Below are positions 27,032-36,505 of a DNA stretch of 64,000 nucleotides, piece by piece. Source of the stretch: Bradyrhizobium australiense (GTDB lineage Bacteria; Pseudomonadota; Alphaproteobacteria; Rhizobiales; Xanthobacteraceae); contig NZ_JAAVLX010000004.1 of assembly GCF_013114825.1 (NCBI RefSeq), positions 682,001 to 746,000 on the forward strand. The letters are read 5' to 3'. The notes beneath the pieces are model-generated. The model ran no database searches. It saw nothing but the letters and a program-made list of their open reading frames with translations, and was not told where the DNA came from. Positions within the stretch are counted from its first letter, which is position 1. Every line of letters begins with the position of its first letter. The translations under genes were made by a program, and so were the position numbers.

Positions 27032-28446
27032 CACGCGATCTCCCAGGTGGTGACAGGTTTCCCGTCCTTATCCTTGGCGTCCTTGATGGTAACGCCCATC
27101 GCGGCGAGTTCGTCGCGGATGCGGTCAGATTCTTTGAAGTCCTTGCGCGCCCGCGCCGCCGCGCGATCCGCAATCAGGCGATCGACCTGGTCGGCATCTA
27201 TGCCGCTCGCCTGCTGCTTCCGCCCTTTCCACTCCGCAGCGCTCATCGAGAGGAAGCCGAGCAGCCGGAGCGACGCCGCAAACTCGCCGCGTTCCCGCGC
27301 CCCACCGGACGCAGCCGCGTTGCGCAGGCCGTGCAGGACAGCCATCGCCAGCGCCGTGTTGAGGTCGTCATAGAGCGCCTCGATCATGGCCGGCGACGGC
27401 TCGCTGGCGACGGCGTCGGCTGCGATCGCGTACCAATCATCGAGCGTCTTTGCGCTCTCTTCCGCACCCTTCAGAGTCCAGTCGAGAGGTGAACGATAAT
27501 GCGTCTTGAGCATGCTCAGACGCAGCACCTCGCCCGGCCAATCGGCCAGCATCTCGCGAATCGTGAAGAAGTTGCCGAGCGACTTCGACATCTTCTCGCT
27601 TTCCAGCTGCAGGAAGCCGTTGTGCATCCAGACATTCGCCATGCGGTCGGAATGAAAGGCGCAACAGGTCTGCGCCAGCTCGTTCTCATGGTGCGGAAAC
27701 ACCAGGTCGATGCCGCCGCCATGAATGTCGAACTTCTCGCCGAGATGTTTCCAGGCCATCGCCGAGCATTCGATGTGCCAGCCGGGGCGGCCTTCTACCT
27801 TGATGCCTGATGGCGACGGCCAGGACGGCTCGCCCGGCTTCGACGGCTTCCACAGCACGAAATCGGTATTGTCGCGCTTATAGGGAGCAACATCGACGCG
27901 GGCGCCGGCGATCATCTCGTCGAGCGAGCGTTTTGACAGCGCGCCATAGCGCGGCATCACGGAATTGGCTTCGTTCATCGCCTGCGGCGAGAACAGCACG
28001 TGATCTTCCGCGACATAGGCAAAGCCGCCGGCAACCAGCTTCTCGATGATCGTTCGCATCTCCGGGATGTGCTCGGTCGCGCGCGGCTGCACCGTCGGGG
28101 CCAAGCAGCCGAGCGCGGTGACGTCGTCCTGGTATTGCTGATACGTCTCTTCGGTGACCTTGCGGATCGCCTCGTTCAGCGGCACGCCGGGATAGTCGCG
28201 CGCGGCGCGGACGTTGATCTTGTCGTCGACGTCGGTGATGTTGCGGACATAGGTCACGCGATCCGCGCCGTAGCGATGGCGCAGCACCCGAAACAGCACG
28301 TCGAACACGATGGCCGCGCGACCGTTGCCGATATGGGCGAAGTCGTAGACTGTCGGTCCGCAGGCATACATGCGGACGTTGTCGGCATTAAGCGGCACGA
28401 ACGGCCGCTTCTCCTTGGTCAACGTATCGTAGAGGCGCAGTTCCAT
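27031..28446 (-). CDS. cysS: Cysteinyl-tRNA synthetase
   Basis: 471 residues, the usual size. A class I aminoacyl-tRNA synthetase that charges tRNA-Cys. Motifs: [17 protein letters not shown] with the first zinc Cys and the HIGN nucleotide site, [12 protein letters not shown] and [11 protein letters not shown] with the remaining zinc ligands, and KMSKSLGN, the KMSKS loop. It is the first gene of an operon with the 37-aa membrane protein, a GNAT enzyme and cimA. Confidence 0.97.
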   Translation of the reverse strand: MELRLYDTLTKEKRPFVPLNADNVRMYACGPTVYDFAHIGNGRAAIVFDVLFRVLRHRYGADRVTYVRNITDVDDKINVRAARDYPGVPLNEAIRKVTEETYQQYQDDVTALGCLAPTVQPRATEHIPEMRTIIEKLVAGGFAYVAEDHVLFSPQAMNEANSVMPRYGALSKRSLDEMIAGARVDVAPYKRDNTDFVLWKPSKPGEPSWPSPSGIKVEGRPGWHIECSAMAWKHLGEKFDIHGGGIDLVFPHHENELAQTCCAFHSDRMANVWMHNGFLQLESEKMSKSLGNFFTIREMLADWPGEVLRLSMLKTHYRSPLDWTLKGAEESAKTLDDWYAIAADAVASEPSPAMIEALYDDLNTALAMAVLHGLRNAAASGGARERGEFAASLRLLGFLSMSAAEWKGRKQQASGIDADQVDRLIADRAAARARKDFKESDRIRDELAAMGVTIKDAKDKDGKPVTTWEIA

Positions 28447-28682
28447 GGAAAACCCATCCCTTGCGGCCGGGCGTCCAGTGATCTCATTTTTGAGAAAAGA
28501 CGGCCTCAGCCAGCGAATCGCTAGCTAATAATCTCGCGGCAAATGGCGCAGATGGCGAGGAGACCGTTCATGGTTCCACCATTGCGGTATCGGAAGCGCG
28601 CCGTCAAGGCCTTGCTTGTGCCCGATTTGGAGCCGATCAGGCCGGCGAACTCCCGCCATTCGCTGCCGCCCTCGGCCCTCAT

Positions 28683-28700
28683 GGTTAATCATTATTAACC
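28683..28700. promoter_or_regulatory. CtrA-like palindrome (candidate)
   Basis: An 18-base perfect inverted repeat, GGTTAAT-CATT-ATTAACC, in the 304-base gap upstream of a secreted-protein gene at 28751. On the minus strand it extends to TTAACCAT, the half-site of the CtrA cell-cycle regulator; the two TTAA halves are 6 rather than 7 bases apart, so the match is imperfect. It could be a CtrA site or another regulator's operator. Confidence 0.35.
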
Positions 28701-28750
28701 GTTTGGGCGTATTTTCTTGAGGCGGTCTCTTCCCCCTGCCGGTGCCGTCC

Positions 28751-29062
28751 ATGCGACTTTCCTCCGCACTCATCGCCTGTGCCTTCCTGCTTACTTCCGC
28801 CTCGGCCGCGTCCGCTGATAGCCGCGTCTTCATTGTGGCTAACCAGGCCGATGGTTACGGCGTGGACGAGTGCCTCGCCAGGGGCGACAAATGCGGCGCC
28901 CACGCCGCCCGCTCATATTGTCAGTCACGGGAATTTGCACAGGCCACCGCCTATCGCCGCGTCGAGCCCGACGAATTCACCAGCGCGGTTCCAATCGGCG
29001 GCAGCGACAAATGCTCAGGTCCGGCGTGCGGCGAATATGTCGCCATCACCTGCCAGCGCTAG
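28751..29062 (+). CDS. Exported hypothetical protein, 103 aa
   Basis: Start at ATG 28751 (MRLSSALIACAFLL), which begins the signal peptide; cleavage likely after ASA near residue 22-24. The mature domain of about 80 residues has six Cys (DECLARGDKCG, YCQSREF, DKCSGPACGEY, ITCQR), so it should be a small disulfide-stabilised periplasmic or secreted protein. The motif VDECLARG..CG is one I have met in Bradyrhizobium hypothetical proteins. A CtrA-like palindrome is 50 bases upstream. Function unknown. Confidence 0.75.
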   Translation: MRLSSALIACAFLLTSASAASADSRVFIVANQADGYGVDECLARGDKCGAHAARSYCQSREFAQATAYRRVEPDEFTSAVPIGGSDKCSGPACGEYVAITCQR

Positions 29063-29230
29063 AGGCATTTATTCCGTAATTTCAAGGGCCGGTTTGCCAC
29101 ACCCGCGCCCCGGAAACGACGTGACGCTGCCCCGAGAAGCGGGTATTGGATGCGGCCTTGGCCGCAGAACGCCGCCTTGGCCGCGCCATCAGGCTTTCAT
29201 GCCACGCGGATCAGCTCTCAATGGCCGGAT

Positions 29231-30403
29231 ATGCTGGAAATTCGCAACGCTCCCCTCTCCTTTCGGATTTTGACCTGCGCCATCCTGCTCGGTATCGCTG
29301 CCCCGGGCGCACCCGCTGTGGCGCAGACGAACGAAGACGCCATGGCGCAGATGAACCAGGACGCCCCGCCACAACAGGGCGCGCCGGCCAATCCGATCTG
29401 CATCCGGCTCGAAGGACAATTGGCGACGATCGACCGCGGCGCCGGCACTGGCGACCCCGCCAAAGATGAGCAGATCCGCCGCTATCAGGACGCGCAGGCC
29501 AAGCAGCAGGCCGAACTCGATCGGGTCACGCTGCAGGCCAAGCGGATGGGCTGCGAAAGCTCAGGCTTCTTCTCGCTGTTCAACGGCCGTTCCGCCCAGT
29601 GCGGCCCGGTGAACAACCAGATTCAGCAGATGCGCGCCAATCTCGACCAGATCACCACCAGCCTGGAACGGCTGCGCAGCGGCGGCATCGGCGGCGCCGA
29701 TCGAGAAAACCAGCGCCGCTCGGTGCTGATGGCGCTCGCGCAGAACAATTGCGGCCCGCAATATGCCGCTGCCGCGCGCGGTCCGGGCAACTTCATCGAC
29801 AATCTGTTCGGCAACAATAACCCGCTGCCGCCGCCCAGCGCCGATCTCGCCGCGCCATCCGGCACCTTCCGCACCGTCTGCGTCCGCACCTGCGACGGCG
29901 CCTATTTCCCGGTCTCGTTCGCTACCGTGCAGGCCCGCTTCCCGGACGATGAGAGGACCTGCAAGGCGCTATGCCCGGCGGCGGAGGCAAGCCTGTTCGC
30001 CTACCGCAATCCCGGCGAAGACATCAACCAGGCGGTCTCGATCAACGGCCAGCCCTATTCGTCGCTGCCCAACGCGTTCAAATTCCGCACTGAGTTCAAT
30101 CCCTCCTGCTCTTGCAAGCCCGCGGGCCAGACCTGGTCGGAAGCGCTGAAGTCGGTCGACGACAAGGCTACGGTCGAACAGCAGGGAGACATCATCGTCA
30201 CCGAGGAAAGCGCGAGGCGGATGCAGCAGCGCGGGCAAGCGAAGGGAGCTCCGCCGCCGGCTGCCGCCAAGAAGGGCGCCGCGCCCAACGGCACCGCTGC
30301 CGCGCCGACTGCAACGCCGGCGCCGGATACGACCGCCACCACCAACGACAAGGACAAGCCGATCCGCACCGTCGGCCCGACCTTCATTCCGCCCAAGCAG
30401 TAG
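29231..30403 (+). CDS. DUF2865 domain protein, exported
   Basis: 390 residues; start taken at ATG 29231 because a signal peptide follows directly (FRILTCAILLGIAAPGAPAVAQ). The middle has a helical Gln-rich coiled-coil region (DAQAKQQAELDRVTLQAKRMG, QIQQMRANLDQITTSLERL). The DUF2865 domain proper follows from about residue 200: TVCVRTCDGAYFPVSF, RTCKALCPAAEASLFAYR and NPSCSCKP, with conserved Cys pairs. The tail is Ala/Pro/Thr-rich. DUF2865 proteins are alphaproteobacterial envelope proteins without known function. Same strand as the previous exported-protein gene, 168 bases after it. Confidence 0.9.
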   Translation: MLEIRNAPLSFRILTCAILLGIAAPGAPAVAQTNEDAMAQMNQDAPPQQGAPANPICIRLEGQLATIDRGAGTGDPAKDEQIRRYQDAQAKQQAELDRVTLQAKRMGCESSGFFSLFNGRSAQCGPVNNQIQQMRANLDQITTSLERLRSGGIGGADRENQRRSVLMALAQNNCGPQYAAAARGPGNFIDNLFGNNNPLPPPSADLAAPSGTFRTVCVRTCDGAYFPVSFATVQARFPDDERTCKALCPAAEASLFAYRNPGEDINQAVSINGQPYSSLPNAFKFRTEFNPSCSCKPAGQTWSEALKSVDDKATVEQQGDIIVTEESARRMQQRGQAKGAPPPAAAKKGAAPNGTAAAPTATPAPDTTATTNDKDKPIRTVGPTFIPPKQ

Positions 30404-30470
30404 GCGGCCCTACCCCTCGAACGCCTCCGCGGGGAACGACAGGCAGCGAACCCGGGCTCGCATTTCGCTG

Positions 30471-31385
30471 CTACGGCTCGCGCTCACGGCCCCACGGGAA
30501 CAGAGCGGACGGAAAATCCGCCGCGTACCGGTGTCCTTTCCGCCGGCGCGGTAATTCCTGCGGAGGATTAGGATCGGGCTCGACCACTTTCCGATACAGA
30601 TGCCAAGTGGCATGACCAAGCACCGGCAGAACGACGGCCAGCCCGACGAAGAGCGGTATCGAACCGATCACCAGCAGCGCCGCGACAATCAGGCCCCACC
30701 CGGCCATCGGAACCGGATTTTTCATCACAACGCGCAGTGACGTGCGGATAGCGTCTATCGCAGTTGCATGCCGGTCAAGCATCAACGGAAACGACACAAC
30801 GCTGACGCACAGGGCGACGACAGCGAACAGGAAGCCGACGCCGCAACCGACGATTATGAGTGACCATCCGTCCGGCGTCGTCAGCACGCGCGTTGCAAAA
30901 TCGGGAATGCTCGCAGCCGGTGCGTGGCCGAAGATGGAGACGTAGATAGCGTTCGCTGCGCCGATCCAGGCCCCGAATAGAACGAGCAGGAGCACGCCAA
31001 GCTCGATCATGGCGCCGAAAGATGGGGCATGCAGCACGCAGAGCGCATCCCATGCGCCGACTTCCTCGCCGCGCTCGCGGCGGCGGCTGAGCTCGTAGAG
31101 ACCAATCGCGGCAAAGGGTCCAATCAAGGCAAAGCCGGCGGCCAGCGGAAACAGCAGCGGCAGTACCGAGTAGCCAAGGACCATCCTGAAGAGAGCAATA
31201 CCGAGAACGGGATAAATCACGCATACGACAATCGCGTGACTTGGCACTGCCTTGAAATCTTCCCAGCCCAGGCGCAGCGCCTCGCTCAAGTCGGACAGTT
31301 CGATTTTGCGAATGGGGTATGTGGCGGCCTCGCCGAATACGTGTCGTCCAACTTTTGCGATGCTGTCGGAATATAGAGTGGCCAT
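30471..31385 (-). CDS. DUF2189 domain membrane protein
   Basis: 304 residues; start at ATG 31385 with GGAGG 7 bases upstream (the GTG 6 bases before is less likely). About seven membrane helices in the DUF2189 arrangement: PIRKIELSDLSEALRLGWEDF marks the conserved cytosolic start, then LFRMVLGYSVLPLLFPLAAGFALIGPFAAIGLYELSRRRE-type helices, HAPSFGAMIELGVLL, and VVSFPLMLDRH. The family is often located next to cytochrome oxidase genes, and here the cox operon starts 546 bases away on the other strand. Role unknown; a link to respiration is only a neighbourhood argument. Confidence 0.88.
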   Translation of the reverse strand: MATLYSDSIAKVGRHVFGEAATYPIRKIELSDLSEALRLGWEDFKAVPSHAIVVCVIYPVLGIALFRMVLGYSVLPLLFPLAAGFALIGPFAAIGLYELSRRRERGEEVGAWDALCVLHAPSFGAMIELGVLLLVLFGAWIGAANAIYVSIFGHAPAASIPDFATRVLTTPDGWSLIIVGCGVGFLFAVVALCVSVVSFPLMLDRHATAIDAIRTSLRVVMKNPVPMAGWGLIVAALLVIGSIPLFVGLAVVLPVLGHATWHLYRKVVEPDPNPPQELPRRRKGHRYAADFPSALFPWGREREP

Positions 31386-31931
31386 GCGCACCCTCCCGTG
31401 CTCTTAAGTTGCGGCGGTCATAACGACGCGCCGCAACCGCGCGCCTCCGCCCTGATGTGCGAGTGTCGCGGTCGAGCCTGGTACGGCAAACCCAAATTCA
31501 GATGGAGCTTAGCCGGACGAAACTTGTCGCGACCTGCTTGGTAAGTTTAGCGCGATTGGAAGCAGAAAGCACGCACTGTTGGGTGAATTGTGCACATGCA
31601 CAGTCGTTTGGTGCGGCGCGTCATCATCAAGCGATTGCGCCGGCTGAGACTCGCTGGCCTGAAGCATCGTGTAGCGCTCCCGCGCGAGCCACAGCTCCCT
31701 ACTGATCTATTGACGCCGGCCTCGACGCGTATCATCTTAATTCCTGACGCCCCGATCTGATGACTAGCGGTCGTAACGTGTGCTCCGTTCACGTTTTGAT
31801 GTCGCGACCGATCAAAGTGGGCGAGGCAAGACGCACTGCGATGGCGCAAGTGTTGAATCTGCCATCGAGACAGGTGTGAGCTCCGCCCTCTGATTCGTCT
31901 CCGTTGCCTTTGATGGCAAGGAGGAATGAGG
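31386..31931. other. Divergent control region between DUF2189 and the cox operon
   Basis: About 545 bases with no supported gene. It must contain the promoter of the oxidase operon and that of the DUF2189 gene. Open frames here look random. I could not pick out a convincing FNR/FixK box or sigma-54 site by eye. Confidence 0.45.
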
Positions 31932-32765
31932 ATGATTGTCGCCATCATACTGCTTTTAGTCGCAGTCGGCTCGGTGCTGTTTCACATCTACAGCCCGTGG
32001 TGGTGGACGCCGATCGCCACGAACTGGAGCTACATTGACCACACCATCAACATCACTTTCTGGATTACCGGCGTCGTTTTTTTCGCGGTGATCGCTTTCA
32101 TGGCCTATTGCGTCTTCCGCTTTCATCACAAGGAGGGAAGACAGGCACACTACAATCCGGAGAACAAGAAGCTCGAGTGGTGGCTCAGCATCGGGACGGC
32201 GATCGGCGTTGCGGCCATGTTGGCGCCCGGGCTGTTTGTGTGGCACCAGTTCGTCACCGTTCCGGCGGACGCTACCGAGGTCGAGGTCATGGGCCAGCAG
32301 TGGCAATGGAGCTTCCGGCTGCCGGGCAAGGATGGCCGGATGGGCACAACCGATGTCCGCCACATCAGTCCCGATAACCCCATGGGTTTGAATCGCGACG
32401 ACCCGCACGGGCAAGACGACGTCGTGATCGAAAGTGGCGAGTTGCACCTCCCGGTCGGAAAGCCGGTCAAGGTTTTGCTCCGCTCCGTCGATGTCCTGCA
32501 CGATTTCTATGTGCCTGAATTCCGGGCCAAGATGGACATGGTGCCTGGCATGGTCACCTATTTCTGGATGACTCCGATCCGCACCGGAACGTTTGATGTG
32601 CTGTGCGCCGAGCTGTGTGGCGCAGCACACGCGCAGATGCGGGCCAAGGTCATCGTCGAGGAAGATGGTGAGTATCACGCCTGGCTGGAGCAACAGAAGA
32701 CGTTTGCAGAGTTGTCAGGACGAAAAGCCGTTACGAAGGCGACGTACAGATCCGGCGGCAAGTAA
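31932..32765 (+). CDS. coxB: Cytochrome c oxidase subunit II
   Basis: 277 residues; the second of two close ATGs (31932) has GGAGG at the better distance of 7 bases. Two membrane helices (residues 2-20 and 40-60, with a further one near 85-105) anchor a periplasmic cupredoxin domain. The binuclear CuA site is complete: His190 in DVLHDFY, Cys225 and Cys229 in CAELCGAAHAQM, Glu227, His233 and Met236. WQWSFRLPG is the electron-entry aromatic stretch. There is no fused cytochrome c domain. It is the first gene of the operon; order and content match the coxMNOP operon of B. japonicum (this would be CoxM). Confidence 0.95.
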   Translation: MIVAIILLLVAVGSVLFHIYSPWWWTPIATNWSYIDHTINITFWITGVVFFAVIAFMAYCVFRFHHKEGRQAHYNPENKKLEWWLSIGTAIGVAAMLAPGLFVWHQFVTVPADATEVEVMGQQWQWSFRLPGKDGRMGTTDVRHISPDNPMGLNRDDPHGQDDVVIESGELHLPVGKPVKVLLRSVDVLHDFYVPEFRAKMDMVPGMVTYFWMTPIRTGTFDVLCAELCGAAHAQMRAKVIVEEDGEYHAWLEQQKTFAELSGRKAVTKATYRSGGK

Positions 32766-32841
32766 GTGCCGCGCGAAAATAGATCGGGCGTGTGAAGCCA
32801 ACTCATTCACCCCCGATGGGAACGACCGAGGAGGTATTTCT

Positions 32842-34617
32842 ATGGTCGATGTTCCATATGATGCGACTACAGAAATTCCGCCTGCCGAAGTGGCAGAGGT
32901 TGAACTCTATCACCCCACGAGTTGGTGGACACGATATGTCTTTTCGCAGGACGCCAAAGTCATTGCCATCCAGTACTCGCTGACGGCATCGGCCATCGGC
33001 CTGGTGGCGCTTGTGCTGTCCTGGCTGATGCGCCTGCAACTGGGATTTCCCGGCACATTCTCCTTCATCGATGCAAACCAGTATCTCCAGTTCATCACCA
33101 TGCACGGCATGATCATGGTGATCTACCTGCTCACGGCGTTGTTCCTGGGAGGGTTCGGCAATTACCTGATCCCGCTGATGGTCGGCGCCCGGGACATGGT
33201 GTTCCCCTATGTGAACATGCTGAGCTACTGGGTCTACCTGCTCGCCGTCGTGGTGCTGGCCTCGACGTTTTTCGTGCCCGGCGGGCCCACCGGCGCAGGC
33301 TGGACGCTGTACCCGCCGCAGGCGATCCTCTCCGGCACGCCCGGGCAGGATTGGGGCATCGTTCTCATGCTGTCCTCGCTGATCCTGTTCATCATCGGCT
33401 TCACCATGGGTGGATTGAATTATGTGGTGACAGTGCTGCAGGCGCGCACCCGCGGCATGACACTGATGCGGTTGCCCTTGACGGTATGGGGCATCTTCAC
33501 GGCCACCATCATGGCACTACTGGCCTTCCCGGCGCTGTTCGTCGCCTCCGTCATGATGCTGTTCGATCGTCTCCTCGGGACCAGCTTCTTCATGCCCGCA
33601 CTCGTCGAGATGGGGCAGCAGATGAAGTATGGCGGCGGCAGCCCGATCCTGTTCCAGCACCTGTTCTGGTTCTTCGGACATCCCGAAGTCTACATCGTCG
33701 CCCTGCCCGCCTTCGGCATCGTTTCCGATCTGATCAGCACGCATGCGCGAAAGAACATCTTCGGCTATCGCATGATGGTCTGGGCCATCGTGGCCATCGG
33801 CGCCCTCAGCTTCATCGTATGGGCGCACCACATGTATGTCAGTGGCATGCACCCGCATTTCGGGTTCTTCTTCGCAACCACGACGCTCATCATCGCCATC
33901 CCGACCGCCATCAAGGTCTATAACTGGGTGCTGACCCTGTGGCGCGGTGACATCCATCTCACGGTACCGATGCTGTTCGCCCTCGGCTTCATCATCACCT
34001 TCGTCAACGGCGGGCTCACCGGCCTCTTCCTCGGCAACGTCGTCGTGGACGTCCCGCTTTCGGATACCATGTTCGTCGTCGCGCATTTCCATATGGTGAT
34101 GGGCGTGGCGCCGATCATGGTCGTGCTGGGCGCGATCTATCATTGGTACCCCAAGGTCACGGGGCGGATGCTCAACGACGCGCTCGGCAAGTTCCATTTC
34201 TGGGTAACGTTCCTCGGCGCCTACCTGATCTTCTTTCCCATGCATTATCTCGGGCTGCTCGGTGTTCCGCGCCGCTATCACGACATCGGCGAAGTGGCGT
34301 TCGTCCCGCCATCTGCCCATACGCTCAATGCCTTCATCACCGTGGTGGCTTTGACCGTGGGCTTCGCCCAGATGGTGTTCCTGTTCAATCTCGTCTGGAG
34401 CCTGTTCAAGGGCAGGCATTCAGGCGGCAATCCGTGGCGGGCGACAACACTGGAGTGGCAGACGCCGGAGACGCCGCCCGGACACGGCAACTGGGGCAAG
34501 GAGCTCCCGGTGGTCTATCGGTGGGCGTATGATTACAGCGTGCCAGGCGCCAAGGAAGATTTCATTCCGCAGAATCAGCCGCCGGCGACACGGGCCCTCC
34601 AGGGAGCCGCGCCGTGA
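32842..34617 (+). CDS. ctaD: Cytochrome c oxidase subunit I
   Basis: 591 residues; start at ATG 32842 after GAGGAGG; a longer frame runs back into coxB but is not the gene. A heme-copper oxidase catalytic subunit with 12 or more helices. Heme and CuB ligands are present: TMHGMIM (low-spin heme), FFGHPEVYIVALPAFG with the His-Tyr cross-link pair and the Glu of the D-channel, WAHHMYVSGM and VVAHFHMVMG. D-channel Asp and Asn are kept (ARDMVFPYVNMLSYW, GGFGNYLIP), and the K-channel Lys is kept (IPTAIKVYNW). Instead of the usual GMSSxTQAYF after WAHHM, it reads GMHPHFGFFF. That variant and the gene order suggest CoxN, the second oxidase of rhizobia. Confidence 0.95.
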   Translation: MVDVPYDATTEIPPAEVAEVELYHPTSWWTRYVFSQDAKVIAIQYSLTASAIGLVALVLSWLMRLQLGFPGTFSFIDANQYLQFITMHGMIMVIYLLTALFLGGFGNYLIPLMVGARDMVFPYVNMLSYWVYLLAVVVLASTFFVPGGPTGAGWTLYPPQAILSGTPGQDWGIVLMLSSLILFIIGFTMGGLNYVVTVLQARTRGMTLMRLPLTVWGIFTATIMALLAFPALFVASVMMLFDRLLGTSFFMPALVEMGQQMKYGGGSPILFQHLFWFFGHPEVYIVALPAFGIVSDLISTHARKNIFGYRMMVWAIVAIGALSFIVWAHHMYVSGMHPHFGFFFATTTLIIAIPTAIKVYNWVLTLWRGDIHLTVPMLFALGFIITFVNGGLTGLFLGNVVVDVPLSDTMFVVAHFHMVMGVAPIMVVLGAIYHWYPKVTGRMLNDALGKFHFWVTFLGAYLIFFPMHYLGLLGVPRRYHDIGEVAFVPPSAHTLNAFITVVALTVGFAQMVFLFNLVWSLFKGRHSGGNPWRATTLEWQTPETPPGHGNWGKELPVVYRWAYDYSVPGAKEDFIPQNQPPATRALQGAAP

Positions 34618-35318
34618 GCGCCATCATCCTGTTCATGGCTGTGATCGCGGTGATCGTCGGATGGTGGCTGTCACAGCAGCGGCTGACTGCCAAACCGTGG
34701 CTGGAAGAAGGTCCGATCAGTGACTTCCCCGGCACCGGCGCAATGACCTTGCCGGCAGCGAAGATCGGGCTGGGAGTGTTCCTCGCTGTCGCCGGCTCGC
34801 TGTTCGCGCTCTTTATCAGCGCCTACTCCATGCGCATGAATATGGTGGACTGGCGGGCGATGCCCGTGCCCAGTCTGTTGTGGTTCAACACCGGCGTCCT
34901 GGTCCTGAGCAGTGTCGCGCTGCAATGGGCGCACGTCGCCGCGCGCCGGGACGACATGGACGGTGTGATTATCGGCCTGCTCGCAGGCGGACTATCCGCC
35001 GTCGTGTTCCTGGTCGGGCAGTTGCTTGCATGGCAGCAACTGCGGGTCTCCGGCTATTTCGTGGCGTCCAATCCAGCCAATTCCTTCTTCTACCTGATCA
35101 CCGCCGCGCACGGGCTGCATCTGATGGGCGGTCTGCTGGCTCTGGGCCGAACGACTGCCAAGGTGTGGCGTGGCGCCAAGATGGTCCAGGTGCGTCTGAG
35201 CGTGGAGCTCTGCGCCATCTATTGGCATTTTTTGCTGCTGGTCTGGCTGGTCCTGCTTGGCCTGCTGACCGGCTGGACGGACGATTTCGTCGACATTTGT
35301 CGCCAGTTGCTCAAATAG
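34614..35318 (+). CDS. Cytochrome c oxidase subunit III-like protein (CoxO type)
   Basis: 234 residues starting at a GTG that overlaps the ctaD stop by 4 bases (GTGA). Seven helices in the subunit III pattern: LPAAKIGLGVFLAVAGSLFAL, VPSLLWFNTGVLVLSSVALQWA and NPANSFFYLITAAHGLHLMGGLLAL, then ELCAIYWHFLLLVWLVLLGLL with the typical YWHFLLLVW of subunit III. It is the first of two subunit III-like proteins in a row, the arrangement of coxO and coxP in the coxMNOP operon. Its exact role beside CoxP is not established. Confidence 0.9.
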   Translation: MSAIILFMAVIAVIVGWWLSQQRLTAKPWLEEGPISDFPGTGAMTLPAAKIGLGVFLAVAGSLFALFISAYSMRMNMVDWRAMPVPSLLWFNTGVLVLSSVALQWAHVAARRDDMDGVIIGLLAGGLSAVVFLVGQLLAWQQLRVSGYFVASNPANSFFYLITAAHGLHLMGGLLALGRTTAKVWRGAKMVQVRLSVELCAIYWHFLLLVWLVLLGLLTGWTDDFVDICRQLLK

Positions 35319-35334
35319 AGAGGACATCGCTCGG

Positions 35335-36057
35335 ATGGCAGAGACGACGCTGACGGACACCGTAGAATCGCCTGAGCGGATTGCAGGCTGGCGAGGCATT
35401 GCCGCCGACTGGTCCTCGGATCAGCGCGCGTTCAAGAATGTCTCCTGGGGGAAGGCCATGATGTGGATCTTCCTCCTGAGCGACACTTTCATCTTCAGTT
35501 GCTTCCTGCTGTCCTACATGACTGCGCGAATGTCCACGACCGTGCCGTGGCCGAATCCGAGCGAGGTCTTCGCCCTTAACATCGCAGGCAGGCATATCCC
35601 CCTCATCCTGATCGCCATCATGACTTTCATCCTGATCAGCAGCAGCGGGACGATGGCGATGGCCGTCAATTTCGGCTACCGCCGCGATCGCGTCAAAACC
35701 GCGGTCCTGATGCTGGTCACCGCGGCATTCGGCGCAACATTCGTCGGCATGCAGGCCTTCGAATGGACCAAGCTGATCATGGAAGGCGTCCGGCCTTGGG
35801 AAAACCCGTGGGGCGCGGCGCAGTTCGGCTCGAGCTTTTTCATGATCACCGGCTTCCACGGCACCCACGTGACGATCGGCGTGATTTTCCTGATTGCCAT
35901 CGCGCGAAAGGTCTGGCGGGGAGACTTCGACGTCGCAAGGCGCGGCTTTTTCACGAGCCGGAAGGGCCATTACGAGATCGTCGAGATCATGGGCCTGTAC
36001 TGGCATTTTGTCGATCTGGTGTGGGTGTTCATCTTTGCCTTTTTCTATCTTTGGTGA
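35335..36057 (+). CDS. Cytochrome c oxidase subunit III (CoxP type)
   Basis: 240 residues, 16 bases after the previous gene. Subunit III features: WGKAMMWIFLLSDTFIFSCFLLSYM near the start with the lipid-binding region, FGATFVGMQAFEWTKLI, then FFMITGFHGTHVTIGVIFLI and GLYWHFVDLVWVFIFAFFYL, including the conserved GFHGxHV and YWHFVDxVW motifs. Subunit III stabilises the D-channel and the catalytic lifetime of the enzyme. With the CoxO-type gene it fills the place of coxP. Confidence 0.93.
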   Translation: MAETTLTDTVESPERIAGWRGIAADWSSDQRAFKNVSWGKAMMWIFLLSDTFIFSCFLLSYMTARMSTTVPWPNPSEVFALNIAGRHIPLILIAIMTFILISSSGTMAMAVNFGYRRDRVKTAVLMLVTAAFGATFVGMQAFEWTKLIMEGVRPWENPWGAAQFGSSFFMITGFHGTHVTIGVIFLIAIARKVWRGDFDVARRGFFTSRKGHYEIVEIMGLYWHFVDLVWVFIFAFFYLW

Positions 36058-36066
36058 GGTCAGCGC

Positions 36067-36474
36067 ATGACAAACGTGGCGGTAGATTTGGGAGCCCAAC
36101 AACCTTCGCTGCACACTCACAAGCATGACGCAGTCGCGGTCGCAGCTGGAGCCACGCACGCAGAGGGGCAGCAGCACCCGATCAAGCTCTATCTCGTGGT
36201 CTGGGGATGGTTGTTCGTGCTCAGCACTTGTTCCTATCTCGTCGACTATTTCGGCCTGCACGGCCATCTCAGATGGTCGCTGATCTTGCTGTTCATGGTG
36301 TTGAAGGCCGGCCTGATCGTCGCGGTTTTCATGCACATGGCCTGGGAACGGCTGGCGCTCGCCTATGCCATCCTGCTGCCTCCGGTGCTGGTGCTGGTCT
36401 TCGTGGCCATAATGGTGTTCGAGTCCGAGTACACGCACCTCATCCGGGTCCTGTTCTTCGCGTCGCCGACCTAG
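36067..36474 (+). CDS. Cytochrome c oxidase subunit IV-like protein
   Basis: 135 residues, 9 bases after subunit III. A His-rich N-terminal 40 residues (including LHTHKHDAVAVAAGATHAE) is followed by three membrane helices: IKLYLVVWGWLFVLSTCSYL, LRWSLILLFMVLKAGLIVAVFMHM, and LAYAILLPPVLVLVFVAIMV. The K-A-x-x-x-x-x-F-M-H-M element marks the prokaryotic COX4/CyoD-like family. The His-rich start could bind metal. This closes the oxidase operon; a GYD pseudogene follows. Confidence 0.88.
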   Translation: MTNVAVDLGAQQPSLHTHKHDAVAVAAGATHAEGQQHPIKLYLVVWGWLFVLSTCSYLVDYFGLHGHLRWSLILLFMVLKAGLIVAVFMHMAWERLALAYAILLPPVLVLVFVAIMVFESEYTHLIRVLFFASPT

Positions 36475-36505
36475 ATAGCACCGCCGGCATCAGAAGGAGG
36501 AGGTC

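Noticed and set aside
28525..28833. 102-codon minus-strand frame between cysS and the exported protein
   Set aside because: Overlaps the start of a real plus-strand gene and has no ribosome site or motif.
32593..32841. Extension of the ctaD frame into coxB
   Set aside because: The strong GAGGAGG is directly before ATG 32842, and the upstream part translates the coxB 3' end in a wrong frame.
33517..34419. 300-codon minus-strand frame inside ctaD
   Set aside because: His/Glu/Asp-rich translation without motifs; it is a mirror of a conserved membrane protein gene.
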